DNA of 64,000 bases from Arcticibacter svalbardensis MN12-7 (GTDB taxonomy: Bacteria; Bacteroidota; Bacteroidia; Sphingobacteriales; Sphingobacteriaceae). Below the pieces are notes generated by a model. That model made no database searches, was not told the origin of the DNA, and saw only the letters and a program-made list of their open reading frames with translations. Where the stretch lies: contig NZ_AQPN01000141.1 in assembly GCF_000403135.1 (NCBI RefSeq), forward strand, positions 78,452 through 142,451, read 5' to 3'. The translations under genes were made by a program, and so were the position numbers. Below, piece after piece: positions 43,336-52,811 of this stretch (positions are counted from its first letter, which is position 1; each line of letters starts with the position of its first letter).

Positions 43336-44307
43336 TTAATCTTCTACTTTTTTATTATTATTTAACAGCGTATTCATGTTTGTTATCCTTTCGCCTAAAC
43401 TGACCAGTCTTCTAGACATGGCAGAGGAGAGATCCCCCAACTGCAGCTTCAGCTCTTCCTGTTGTTTCTTTTTTTTGTTTTTATTTGTTTCCCTGTTGAT
43501 CTCGTAAATCTTATTGATATAGGTATAATTCACTTCGAGAATATAAGGACGGTGAAGGTCTTCCATTGCGAAATCTATCAGATTGGAGAATTTTAAAGAT
43601 AATTCCTTGCTATTCCAGTAGGTGGCAATAGCTTGCTGATAGATGTCTTTATTGGCATTAACCAGATTGAAAATATCGTTATATGAATAAATGGCTGAAT
43701 TTAACTGTTCATATGCCCCTTTGTTGTTCAAGGAATTGCTTAATGCTAAAACGGCATCGTTGAAATTTCTAGATTCATTGAGGTAGTTGTTGAGCGCTAA
43801 TGATATCAAAGGGAAAAATTCTAGTCTGCCTTTTTCCAGCTGTGCTTCATCCACATTTTTTGTGTTCAGCAGTTCCACAATACCGTTATACCCTTTCCTG
43901 CTTTCTTCTTCTAACTTCTTTATTATTTTAGTCTGAAAGGTGCTCTGCGAACTCGTAATCTCCGCTTTAATCTGTTTGAGTGGATCAGGTACAGGCTGTG
44001 CAACATAGATATCAACAAATGTTCCCGGATCTTTTGGTAAAACTGCCCTTCCTTCCTGAGGGTATTTGATCTCATATTTATTCAGTGCTGCCGACTCGAT
44101 ATTGACATAGTTAATTTCATTAGCACATTTAAAGCTAATGATTCCCTGTGGATCGGTACTTAAACGGTATCCACTAATTATAAATGTGCTGTTTGCTAAG
44201 GGGGAGTAATCGCCATACCTAACCCTGAACTTATAATTAATCCCTTGTGCAGATACGGTATGCAAAAGCAGGGACAGAAAAATAACTGCATAACCTCGGG
44301 TTCTCAT
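43336..44307 (-). CDS. Secreted protein with carboxypeptidase-like domain and helical tail
   Basis: I do not recognise a named family. The 323-residue product has a signal peptide (AVIFLSLLLHTVSAQG), then a small beta domain (YKFRVRYGDYSPLANSTFIISGYRLSTDPQGIISFKC) resembling carboxypeptidase-regulatory-like folds. From about residue 100 it is helical with many charged residues and ends in a strong coiled coil rich in K, E and L. Its start overlaps the stop of the upstream membrane-protein gene (ATGA, 44304-44307), so the two are translated together. Together they may form an envelope complex, which is an inference. Confidence 0.65.
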   Translation of the reverse strand: MRTRGYAVIFLSLLLHTVSAQGINYKFRVRYGDYSPLANSTFIISGYRLSTDPQGIISFKCANEINYVNIESAALNKYEIKYPQEGRAVLPKDPGTFVDIYVAQPVPDPLKQIKAEITSSQSTFQTKIIKKLEEESRKGYNGIVELLNTKNVDEAQLEKGRLEFFPLISLALNNYLNESRNFNDAVLALSNSLNNKGAYEQLNSAIYSYNDIFNLVNANKDIYQQAIATYWNSKELSLKFSNLIDFAMEDLHRPYILEVNYTYINKIYEINRETNKNKKKKQQEELKLQLGDLSSAMSRRLVSLGERITNMNTLLNNNKKVED

Positions 44308-45128
44308 TCCATTTCAGTTAAAGTCAGAAAATCATTTTGGTATATATTTCTTAAACTATTATACACCTCCTTGTTCCCTTTTAAAACAATGATCCTTAAT
44401 TCAGTACCCGGTTTAATAGGCAAGGTTGCCGAGAAGTTCCCTAAGCTATCCGTTTTAGCCACTTTTGATGTGCCTACAAAACGTATTTCAGCTCCTGAAA
44501 TGCCAATTTTATCTGGTAAAGAAAACAATCGTCCCTGAAAGGATGTCTGCTCTACATTCTTTATCAGTTGTATCGACAGATTAGTGTGAGTCGATGAATC
44601 ACTTAACAAGTAGCGCTGCTTTTGAGGGAGATGATATCCTGGTATATGAAGGGATAAATCAATCATTCGGCCCTGATACTCATTGTTAATTCCTGTAAAA
44701 AAGGCTATCCCTTGTTCATTTATATTTCGGGTCTGCTGAAATAAGTCTACAATAATGCTGACTGATCCGTTTGTGATTTCATTCGTATCATCAGGTGTTG
44801 CAATTTTAACAGAAAGGGATAAGGGCTGTTTCTTTTCCTGAGGCCGATATTGATAGCCTACATATAAAATGATGCAGAATACGACAACCGGACCGGCTAA
44901 ATATAGATTTCCTTTAGGTGTGTTCGACTGGTAAGTGGCAACTGATTTCATTGCTCCTGCAAGAAAACCTGTTGCAAGCAGGTCAATAAGTATAATCAAA
45001 AAGAAATATACAGGTGTGTCCAGTTCAATTTTCTGCTTGCTCAGCGTAACTAAATAAAAGAATAGGGCAAACAAAATGAAGCCGGCCAAAGAAATGAAAA
45101 TCCAGTTCAGTTGAGTAAGTTTTTTCAT
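44304..45128 (-). CDS. Membrane protein with tandem beta-sandwich domains
   Basis: This 274-residue protein has three membrane helices in its first ~110 residues (WIFISLAGFILFALFFYL, FFLIILIDLLATGFLAGAM and LAGPVVVFCIILYVGY). Two beta-sandwich domains follow. The second, from about residue 195, reads FQGRLFSLPDKIGISGAEIRFVGTSKVAKTDSLGNFSATLP-like and matches the carboxypeptidase-regulatory pattern. It is first in a three-gene unit with a secreted coiled-coil protein and a lipoprotein. Function is unknown; a periplasmic scaffold is one possibility. Confidence 0.65.
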   Translation of the reverse strand: MKKLTQLNWIFISLAGFILFALFFYLVTLSKQKIELDTPVYFFLIILIDLLATGFLAGAMKSVATYQSNTPKGNLYLAGPVVVFCIILYVGYQYRPQEKKQPLSLSVKIATPDDTNEITNGSVSIIVDLFQQTRNINEQGIAFFTGINNEYQGRMIDLSLHIPGYHLPQKQRYLLSDSSTHTNLSIQLIKNVEQTSFQGRLFSLPDKIGISGAEIRFVGTSKVAKTDSLGNFSATLPIKPGTELRIIVLKGNKEVYNSLRNIYQNDFLTLTEME

Positions 45129-45330
45129 GTCAAGCTTATAAATTTACATGAATGAGACTGGATTCTATATAGCTATTACTAGCTATTTTTATGTTTAAAT
45201 GGGTTCTTTCCAAGTGAGATTTGATTCAAGAAAATAATAGCTTAGGATCTGATAAATCTTTATTTTCTCGAAACAAATGCATCTAGCAGAGGTTATTAGG
45301 AGATTAAATTTATCTATTAATTATCTTCTT

Positions 45331-45789
45331 ATGGAAACTATTGAAAATACTGTTGAGGTTTTAAATGACCTATTGCAAATTAATAATGATCGTATTACAG
45401 GTTACGAACGTGCTATTGATGAATCCAAAGGTGGAGACCTGGATTTAAAAGCAATTTTTGAAACTTTAATTGCACAAAGTAAACTTTACAAAAGCAGTCT
45501 GGAGCAACAAGTGATTGCTTTAGGAGGTACTCCTGATAAAGGCACAACAAACAGTGGCAAGATTTACAGAGTTTGGATGGACGTGAAAGCAACATTCACA
45601 GGGCATGATCGTAAGTCAGTTTTAGAAAACTGTGAGTTTGGTGAAGATGCTGCTCAAAAAGCGTATAAAGAAGCACTATCTCCAGAAAATGATCTTCCAC
45701 AGGATATCAGATCTTTACTTGTAGATCAGCAGACTGAGCTTAAAGTAGCACATGATAAGATCAAAGGTCTTCGTGATGCACAAAGCTAA
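45331..45789 (+). CDS. PA2169-type four-helix-bundle protein (DUF2383)
   Basis: The product is 152 residues from ATG 45331; an upstream ATG at 45277 would add 18 residues that do not resemble the family start. METIENTVEVLNDLLQINNDRITGYERAI followed by FETLIAQSKLYKSSLEQQV is the DUF2383 pattern, a ferritin-like helical bundle without a clear set of iron ligands. Bacteroidota members often occur in stress-related settings, but no activity is established. A strong bidirectional terminator follows 16 bases after the stop. Confidence 0.88.
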   Translation: METIENTVEVLNDLLQINNDRITGYERAIDESKGGDLDLKAIFETLIAQSKLYKSSLEQQVIALGGTPDKGTTNSGKIYRVWMDVKATFTGHDRKSVLENCEFGEDAAQKAYKEALSPENDLPQDIRSLLVDQQTELKVAHDKIKGLRDAQS

Positions 45790-45805
45790 TTAGTATTTAA
45801 CATTT

Positions 45806-45844
45806 AAAAAAAGGGCTTGCAATTTATTTTGTAAGCCCTTTTTT
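45806..45844. terminator. Bidirectional terminator after the DUF2383 gene
   Basis: A run of A, GGGCTT (45813-45818), and its partner AAGCCC (45833-45838) with a T run form a stem of 12 pairs, extending to about 17 with one G-T pair. The A and T runs on both sides allow it to work in both directions. Confidence 0.9.
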
Positions 45845-45847
45845 GAT

Positions 45848-45982
45848 TTATAGATTCTTTCCTTTTAATACTCTTGTAAAAACCAATATTATAATGCAGA
45901 TCCAGCACAATAAACTATCCTGTTGGTGCCCTAGTGAATATTTCGGTTTAATTGGGCGCAAAAGGGTATTCCAGTAGAACAT
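45848..45982 (-). CDS. Possible 44-residue membrane peptide
   Basis: A minus-strand frame from ATG 45982 to TAA 45848 gives a 44-residue product. It has a basic, Pro-containing start (MFYWNTLLRPIKPKYSLGHQ), a hydrophobic stretch at residues 24-36 (LLCWICIIILVF), and a basic end. This layout is typical of real single-pass small proteins. It is convergent with the DUF2383 gene and would share the bidirectional terminator. No promoter box is clear. The remaining 307-base space before the sensor gene shows nothing else. Confidence 0.4.
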   Translation of the reverse strand: MFYWNTLLRPIKPKYSLGHQQDSLLCWICIIILVFTRVLKGKNL

Positions 45983-46096
45983 TGTGTTTGTATTAAAGGC
46001 TCAATTATAGGTTAGTTAATGCCGGTATGTACCTTTAATCATTCCAATATTATTGCTATATTGTCTCAGCTAATCGTCTAAATTATATTCTTACAA

Positions 46097-49000
46097 ATGA
46101 GAAATTTGTCTGGGGTTTATATACTAATTATTATATGTTTTCTTTTTAAAATTACCGTTGCTTCTGAAATAAAAGTGCCTGATTATTTCTATTATCAACG
46201 ATTTGATAATAGAAATGGATTGTCCAATAGTGCCGTTAACATTGTTTTTCAAGACAAGGATCAACTGGTTTGGGTTGGAACATGGGACGGATTAAATATG
46301 TATGATGGTACCGATTTTAGGGTTTTTAATTACACCAGTGAAAACCAGTCAGGCAGTATAGGTAATAATGTCATTCAGGATATTAAGGAAGATAAGAATG
46401 GCAATATCTGGATTAGTACAATTGGTGGAATTACCCGATTTGAGAAGTCAAGTGGTAAATTTTACACCTATTTCTATAATCTGGCAATTAAAACAAGCAT
46501 AGCCGAAAAGGAGTATGAGTTGGCAATTGTTGATGATGAAACTGTATTTTGCAGTAGTAAAACATTTGGATTAAGTCGTTTCGATCCTAAAACTAATACA
46601 TTCAAAAGTATCCCCCGGCTTTCAGGCAAAGGAACGACATCAAAAATGGAAAGTGGTAGAAAAGGGCTGATGTGGTTTTTACAAAGCGATGGAACGTTAA
46701 TAGCATGTAAAGTCACACCAACAGGACTAATTCGTATCAAAACACTCAAACTTAAAGATCAGATCAGTAACTTTTTTATAGCAAACGATCAAATCCTACT
46801 CACAGACACTAAGAATAATTTGCTTACACTGGATCCTCAATTTAAAGTAAAGCCAGTAGCTCATTTGGCCAATAGGATCAAGTTGATTAATTTTTATCAA
46901 TCCAATTATGTAATTGCCTGGGATTCACAAGGCATCTCCACCTTCAACACGAATTTTGAGCCAAGTTCATTTATGAAAGATGAAGTGAAACAACTGGCAA
47001 ATAGTAAGGTGACCACTATAGCCTCAGCAAAAGATCAGGTTTTATGGATTGGAACAGATGGCAATGGATTGATTAAAATTTACCCTAAAATAAACCACTT
47101 TGGCCTGGTAAACAGGAGTACAACCAATGACTTAAATAAACCCGTTCGCGCCTTTGAGGAGGTTGATGGTAACCTGTGGGTCGGGACAAAAGGCAAAGGC
47201 ATTGTCATCTTAAATAATTTTTGGAATGAGCCCAAGCTACCCCAGTCCGAAAAAGATTTAACTAGTGCTAACGGACTTGATAATAATTCGGTTTATGTTA
47301 TCAAAAAAGGCGTTTATCCTTACGTTTATATTGGTACAGATGGCAATGGAATTGGTGTTTATGATTTAAAACGAAAACAAAATATTCGCTGGTCTGAGAT
47401 TTCAGGCAAGCTAAAATTGCCGGCCTTTGGTTCTGTATATGCTATCCTGCAGGATCCTGACCAGTCCTTATGGCTAGGAACCAGCGGAAGTGGCTTGATC
47501 CATTTGGATTTTATAAAGAACCCAAACGAGACCTTGAGTTTAAAGTACCTAAAACAATATCTTTCAAACAGTAGCAATGGACCTGCTAATGATATCATTT
47601 ACGCATTAAGTGATGGAGGCGATGGTCGTTTATGGATAGCGTGCAGGTATGGAGGGTTAAGCGTTTTAAATAAAAAGACCGGAAAGTTTAAAACCTTTAA
47701 AGCTTTTAGTTACCCAAATAGTTTGTCAAATAATGACGTCCTCTCCTTATATCAGGATCAGCAGAAAAGGTTATGGATAGGTACCAGCTATGGGTTAAAC
47801 ATGCTTAACTATAAAGAGACTCTGAAAGACAAACCTGTATTTCGGAAATTTACAATGAATGAGGGACTTCCTAATAATACGATTCATGCCATTGAAGGGA
47901 CACGCTCAGGAAGTATCTGGGTAAGTACCAATAAAGGATTAGCGAGTGTAAATCCTATAAATGGAGCTATTGCCAATTTTAGAGAAAGTGACGGATTGCA
48001 AAGCAATGAATTCAGTGACGGGGCGGTGTGGAAGTCTACAGTAGGTGCACTCTATTTTGGAGGTATTTATGGATTCAACTATTTTCTTCCCGAAAGTATT
48101 ATAAGCAATAACGTACAACCTAATTTATTGGTTTCCGCTCTTCAGATGGGTGGGAAAAATAGGGAAGAAAACATAGTACAGGTTTTGAAAAAAGCACCAG
48201 CTGATATTCCTGAATATACCCTGGAAAGAAAAAGTAACTTCTTTCAGATCAAACTAAAGTCAATGAGCTTTTTAAACGAAGCCAAGAATGAATTTGCCTA
48301 TAAACTGGAAGGTTTGGATAAAAACTGGATCTACTCCGGCTCCATTGGAAATATCGCATATAATAACATTCCACCCGGCAAGTACTCCCTTCATGTCAGG
48401 TGGAGCAATGGAGAAGGAGTTTGGACTAACGGTGTTCCTGTATTTACTCTTCGTGTTCAACAATATTTATGGTTAACCTATCCGGCTCTGTTTTTATATC
48501 TTCTACTTGTCTTGGGATCGGGATATTCCTTTCATATCTATCGGAAGAATAAACTGAGTATGAAATATCGATTGCAGATGGAACATCTTTTAAGAGAAAA
48601 GGATGAAGAAGAACATCAGCAACGCTTAAAGTTTTTTACCAACATCGCACATGAGATCCAAACGCCTTTAACAATGATTATGGGGTCGGTTGAGCATTTT
48701 TTACAAACGAAGGGGAACGATTATTTTATATCCATGGTGCATCAGCATACGGCCCGACTTACGTATCTAGTGCAGCAACTGATGGAATTCAGAAAAGCAG
48801 AAGCGGGTTACCTGACAAAAAACAATGACTATGTGGATATCAGTAAAATGCTCGATAGTCTATCCCTTTTGTTTATTCCTGTCGGGGAACGAAATACCCA
48901 AACCTATATCAGAACGGTACAAGAAGACGTAGCTGGTTTTATAGACAAGGATAAACTAGAAAAAATTCTTTTTAATTTGCTGTCCAATGCCTTTAAGCAC

Positions 49001-50203
49001 TCCGGGAAAGAAGAAACAATCTTGTTTAAATCAGTATTTAATCGGGAGGAAAATATACTACAGATCAGCGTATCCAATTCAGGCTGCAAGTTAAATCCGG
49101 AAAACTTACAACAAATCTTCAATAAGTTTTATGTCAGCAACGAACATCAGGAATTCAGCACAGGTATAGGTTTAGCATTTGCAAAAGAGCTGGTGACGCT
49201 TATGGGAGGCGATATTAAGGTTAATTTAGTAAATGAATGGATCGAATTTACCGTTACGCTCCAGCTTCAAAGGGTAACCGTTGACGGTAAGGAAGCAACG
49301 GTCATCACTTCGGCACCATCATCTCTATACGAATCCCTGGTAAAAGTATATGAACATCCTGATTTAACAAATTCAGAAGAAGAAAATAAAAATAGCTTAA
49401 TTGATACCCTACAACAAAAGAAGAGATCCAGTATCCTGGTAGTAGAAGATGATCCTGAACTTCGTTATCTGTTACGAAATATTTTAAAAACGCAATATAT
49501 TATTTACGAAGCTAAGAACGGTCGCGATGCATTAAGCTTTCTTCATAAAACGATACCAAGTCTGATAATAAGTGATGTCATGATGCCCGACATGGATGGG
49601 CTTGAATTATGTAAAGCCGTAAAACAAACGCCTGCTTTAGCTCAAATTCCTTTTATTATTCTTTCTGCCAGAGGGTCAGAAGATAACAAAGCGGAAGGCT
49701 ATGAGCTGGGTGCTGACGCCTACATTCCGAAGCCTTTTCAAATTAGCTATCTCCATGTAAGGATCAGAAAGCTGCTCGACTACCAGGCAAGGATGAAAAA
49801 CCTGATCAAGGATCAAAATATTACGAACCAGTTTATGGATGCCGATATTGCCGATACAGATAAGAAATTTCTGGAAGCTTTGTTAAAGGTTATTGACGCC
49901 AATCTAAATGAACCTGATTTAAATGCTGCTATTCTTGAAAATGCACTTTCTATCAGTAAAATGCAGTTATACCGAAAGTTGAAATCACTTGCCGGGATGA
50001 CTCCTGCTGAATTTATAAAAAGAATCCGATTAAAACATGCAGCTGATATGTTGCTGACCTCACAGTATACCGTGTCGGAAATCTTCTATCGTACCGGATT
50101 TAATAACAAATCATATTTCTTCCGCGAGTTCAAAAAGATCTACCATTGTGCTCCAAATGAGTACCGGCAGCAACAATATGAAGAAAATTTAACCTCTTTG
50201 TAA
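46097..50203 (+). CDS. Hybrid two-component sensor/regulator (HTCS)
   Basis: The 1368-residue protein carries a full signalling pathway in one chain. A signal peptide or anchor (residues 1-22) precedes about 14 Reg_prop repeats forming two periplasmic beta-propellers (LVWVGTWDGLNMYDG-like repeats to ~residue 690), then a Y_Y_Y domain and a membrane helix near 790-810. The cytoplasmic part has HisKA with HEIQTPL (His ~853), HATPase_c (NLLSNAFKH and GIGLAFAKEL), a receiver with ISDVMMPDMDG (Asp ~1158), and an AraC-type DNA-binding domain from ~1268. It should sense an oligosaccharide and activate the adjacent utilisation genes. Direct repeats at 50202-50232 are its likely target. Confidence 0.95.
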   Translation: MRNLSGVYILIIICFLFKITVASEIKVPDYFYYQRFDNRNGLSNSAVNIVFQDKDQLVWVGTWDGLNMYDGTDFRVFNYTSENQSGSIGNNVIQDIKEDKNGNIWISTIGGITRFEKSSGKFYTYFYNLAIKTSIAEKEYELAIVDDETVFCSSKTFGLSRFDPKTNTFKSIPRLSGKGTTSKMESGRKGLMWFLQSDGTLIACKVTPTGLIRIKTLKLKDQISNFFIANDQILLTDTKNNLLTLDPQFKVKPVAHLANRIKLINFYQSNYVIAWDSQGISTFNTNFEPSSFMKDEVKQLANSKVTTIASAKDQVLWIGTDGNGLIKIYPKINHFGLVNRSTTNDLNKPVRAFEEVDGNLWVGTKGKGIVILNNFWNEPKLPQSEKDLTSANGLDNNSVYVIKKGVYPYVYIGTDGNGIGVYDLKRKQNIRWSEISGKLKLPAFGSVYAILQDPDQSLWLGTSGSGLIHLDFIKNPNETLSLKYLKQYLSNSSNGPANDIIYALSDGGDGRLWIACRYGGLSVLNKKTGKFKTFKAFSYPNSLSNNDVLSLYQDQQKRLWIGTSYGLNMLNYKETLKDKPVFRKFTMNEGLPNNTIHAIEGTRSGSIWVSTNKGLASVNPINGAIANFRESDGLQSNEFSDGAVWKSTVGALYFGGIYGFNYFLPESIISNNVQPNLLVSALQMGGKNREENIVQVLKKAPADIPEYTLERKSNFFQIKLKSMSFLNEAKNEFAYKLEGLDKNWIYSGSIGNIAYNNIPPGKYSLHVRWSNGEGVWTNGVPVFTLRVQQYLWLTYPALFLYLLLVLGSGYSFHIYRKNKLSMKYRLQMEHLLREKDEEEHQQRLKFFTNIAHEIQTPLTMIMGSVEHFLQTKGNDYFISMVHQHTARLTYLVQQLMEFRKAEAGYLTKNNDYVDISKMLDSLSLLFIPVGERNTQTYIRTVQEDVAGFIDKDKLEKILFNLLSNAFKHSGKEETILFKSVFNREENILQISVSNSGCKLNPENLQQIFNKFYVSNEHQEFSTGIGLAFAKELVTLMGGDIKVNLVNEWIEFTVTLQLQRVTVDGKEATVITSAPSSLYESLVKVYEHPDLTNSEEENKNSLIDTLQQKKRSSILVVEDDPELRYLLRNILKTQYIIYEAKNGRDALSFLHKTIPSLIISDVMMPDMDGLELCKAVKQTPALAQIPFIILSARGSEDNKAEGYELGADAYIPKPFQISYLHVRIRKLLDYQARMKNLIKDQNITNQFMDADIADTDKKFLEALLKVIDANLNEPDLNAAILENALSISKMQLYRKLKSLAGMTPAEFIKRIRLKHAADMLLTSQYTVSEIFYRTGFNNKSYFFREFKKIYHCAPNEYRQQQYEENLTSL

Positions 50204-50264
50204 CTATAGTGAACTAGAATGCAACTATAGTGTACCGCTTTCTGGTGCTTCCAATATAGATTTG
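50202..50264 (+). promoter_or_regulatory. Utilisation-locus promoter with direct-repeat activator site
   Basis: AACTATAGTG occurs at 50202-50211 and again at 50223-50232, exactly 21 bp apart (two helix turns); the match extends to 13 bases with one difference (AACTATAGTGwAC). A perfect -7 box, TAGATTTG, lies at 50257-50264, 21 bases before the ATG at 50286. The -33 region is poor, as expected for an activated promoter. This is the form of site bound by AraC-type domains, so I assign it to the sensor encoded just upstream. Confidence 0.65.
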
Positions 50265-50285
50265 TTTTAATCAAAAACTAACTGA

Positions 50286-52775
50286 ATGAAGCAAATTTTA
50301 TCTAACCGTTCCTTTATAGGGAACTTTATAATCCTATTTTTTAGTATTATTTTATTAAATGCTGCTAGCCTCTTTGCCCAAAACATTCAGCTTAAAGTTT
50401 TAGGCGATACCACTAGTGGTTTTCGCGTTGGTTTATATGATGGCAATAAGATGTTATTAAACAATACGGAAGAGTTTTCCCTATTGGTTGCAAATGCAGA
50501 CTTAAGTGAAAAGGCGTTATTGACAAACTGGAAAGGGGCTAAATGGACTGGTAATGATAGTATAGTTACATTAAGCAGAGAAAGCTACGTGCCAGAGTTT
50601 GATGTAAACCTTACTGTACATGTAACTTACAAGGTTATTAATAATCATGTTGTTAGTAAGACCATAAGCCTATTCCAACCGGGTATGCCATCCATGTACT
50701 ACAGTTTAAAGGAAAAGTTTATTCCAGCTGAAAAACCAAAGAAGTACATCAGCTTTGAACATGATAATTTTCCTGGAGGTTTTGTTCATGAAATGTATCC
50801 TGCAGCAGGTTTTGTAAACAAAGAGAATCAAGTAATTGGTTTCTTAATGGATGCAGGATATAAAAATCAGTATACACGAACTACCCGTCGTAGATTCAAC
50901 GGACGGGGAGGAGGATTTGTCGGGATGCGTAAACTTCCTGACCCCGAATTGCTTTCTGTAGCCACAATTGCTGAACAATCTGCTAACCAGGATTACATCA
51001 AACAAACCTTCGGGGAATTATTTAATCTTGATGCAGGGACGAATAAAGTAATAAAACTTCCTGATGTATATCAAAAAAGAGGAAATCTAAAGGTCACTAA
51101 AGCAGGATCAATATTTACTATGGACTGCAAGCCTTCCGCACAGGCAGGCATAGAAATGATCGCTCCATTTAAAGATCAAAGATATTACACGCTATCTTTT
51201 CTTTGCAAGGGAAATGCTCCTGTAGCATTGAAGCTTTTCCGCGTTAAAAATGGTAAAAAGACAGTAGAGTTAGAAAATGGAGTGAAGTATATTGACAATT
51301 TCCAGAATAATGAACAAAAATGGACTTTGTTTAAAGGCAGTGTTATGGTTCCCTATATCGAAAGAGATAGTGTCTCGCTATTCATAGGAACACAAGCTAA
51401 TAAAGTTTGTCAATTACAAATCAAGGACTTACAAATAACTGAACATCAGCCACAACATGAACCATACAACATCCTTCCAATGGGAGAGAAAGTTGAAAAA
51501 ACGAGCTACATTTTTGTGGAACCATGGAAAGATCATCGCGAATTCGTGCTGTCTGCGCAAACAAGACTTGCTGAAGGAAAGGAATTCAAAGGCTCACAAA
51601 TAGAGAAAATGTTGTATGCGAACCTGAATATGCTGACCTGGATAACCGCCATAAATGATTTTAAACCATTTAATGTGCCTAATATGAATTACTCACCCGA
51701 TATGTATAACCGCGATTCCTTCTTTTCCATTGTCGCTACCTACAATAAGGAGTTAAATCTGGGTATTTGGGATCAGTGGTCTAAAACTCAAACGCCTAAA
51801 GGAGGCATTGGAACCATAATTACGCCATACATGGGTTCGGTTGAAGCTAAAGATAATGAGGCAACAATAGAATGGCTGATCTGGGCAATGATGAATAAAA
51901 GGCGCTTTAATGCTGAACTGCCTGCAGATAAAATTAAAAAGGCTGTAGACTATGTTCTTAATGAATTCGATGCTGGCAAAGATGGGAAATGCAGGTCTCA
52001 TTTTTCTATGAGTCAGGTTGATATTATAGATTATCAGCCAAAAACGGATCGTCTGGCTGTCAATCAAGGGATGCTCGCTATTGCATTGAGAACAATTAAG
52101 GAACTTGGCTTCCCGATCGAGGAAGCTTACATCCAGAAAGCGGAGCAGGAATACAGAAAGTTCTATGATCCTCAACGGAAACATTTGCTTTTTGACCGTA
52201 ATTATCCGGATATTATATCCTTAACTGATTTGGAACCGGAGTTCTTTTCCCTTTGGTTATTCAACCGTCCAATGCTGACAGACGAAATGGTCATTAATCA
52301 TATCGAGCAGATCCCCATCCTTAATAAAGTTACCAATTCACCCCATCCGGAATATGGAACTACAGCACCTATCTGCGTAAGGGTGACACCAGATCCCAAA
52401 GGATATGCCTATCTAAGTGCCGATTACCAACCCTTCGCCGAATTTGGAGCCACTAATTATGCAAATGGTCAAAGTGATGGCTTTTATTATAACGGTGGCA
52501 GCTGGTTAAGAGCTGAATACTGTGCCTATGTAACCGGATTAAAACATGGATGGAAAAAAGCTCCAGCATTAATGGAAAACCGTGTTTGGGCCGAAATTAA
52601 CCTGAATCCGGAATGGCCATACAGTAAAGAATTTATACCCACCAAATGGACAACAACTGATTCCTGGTGGCCATCAACGAGAGGGCTATGCTGGAATGTT
52701 TTTATTCTAATGGCAAATGAGGTAGCCGGATTACGTAGTCCTGATATGGATCCTGATTATGTGAAACATCATTAA
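50286..52775 (+). CDS. Secreted glycosidase-like protein (six-hairpin fold suspected)
   Basis: This 829-residue protein begins with a signal peptide (FIILFFSIILLNAASLFAQ). Residues ~30-250 are beta-rich, ~255-395 look like a carbohydrate-binding jelly roll, and ~420-815 are helical with aromatic motifs: MNYSPDMYNRDSFFS, DNEATIEWLIWA, AVNQGMLAIALRTIKEL and STRGLCWNVFILMANEVAG. This order (beta-sandwich then alpha/alpha toroid) resembles six-hairpin glycosidases. I cannot place it in a known GH family; the RD and DNE residues are candidate acids. It is the first gene after the activator site and so likely a central enzyme of the locus. Confidence 0.65.
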   Translation: MKQILSNRSFIGNFIILFFSIILLNAASLFAQNIQLKVLGDTTSGFRVGLYDGNKMLLNNTEEFSLLVANADLSEKALLTNWKGAKWTGNDSIVTLSRESYVPEFDVNLTVHVTYKVINNHVVSKTISLFQPGMPSMYYSLKEKFIPAEKPKKYISFEHDNFPGGFVHEMYPAAGFVNKENQVIGFLMDAGYKNQYTRTTRRRFNGRGGGFVGMRKLPDPELLSVATIAEQSANQDYIKQTFGELFNLDAGTNKVIKLPDVYQKRGNLKVTKAGSIFTMDCKPSAQAGIEMIAPFKDQRYYTLSFLCKGNAPVALKLFRVKNGKKTVELENGVKYIDNFQNNEQKWTLFKGSVMVPYIERDSVSLFIGTQANKVCQLQIKDLQITEHQPQHEPYNILPMGEKVEKTSYIFVEPWKDHREFVLSAQTRLAEGKEFKGSQIEKMLYANLNMLTWITAINDFKPFNVPNMNYSPDMYNRDSFFSIVATYNKELNLGIWDQWSKTQTPKGGIGTIITPYMGSVEAKDNEATIEWLIWAMMNKRRFNAELPADKIKKAVDYVLNEFDAGKDGKCRSHFSMSQVDIIDYQPKTDRLAVNQGMLAIALRTIKELGFPIEEAYIQKAEQEYRKFYDPQRKHLLFDRNYPDIISLTDLEPEFFSLWLFNRPMLTDEMVINHIEQIPILNKVTNSPHPEYGTTAPICVRVTPDPKGYAYLSADYQPFAEFGATNYANGQSDGFYYNGGSWLRAEYCAYVTGLKHGWKKAPALMENRVWAEINLNPEWPYSKEFIPTKWTTTDSWWPSTRGLCWNVFILMANEVAGLRSPDMDPDYVKHH

Positions 52776-52811
52776 TTCAAACTAATAAAGAAATCTAACC
52801 AAAATAATCAA

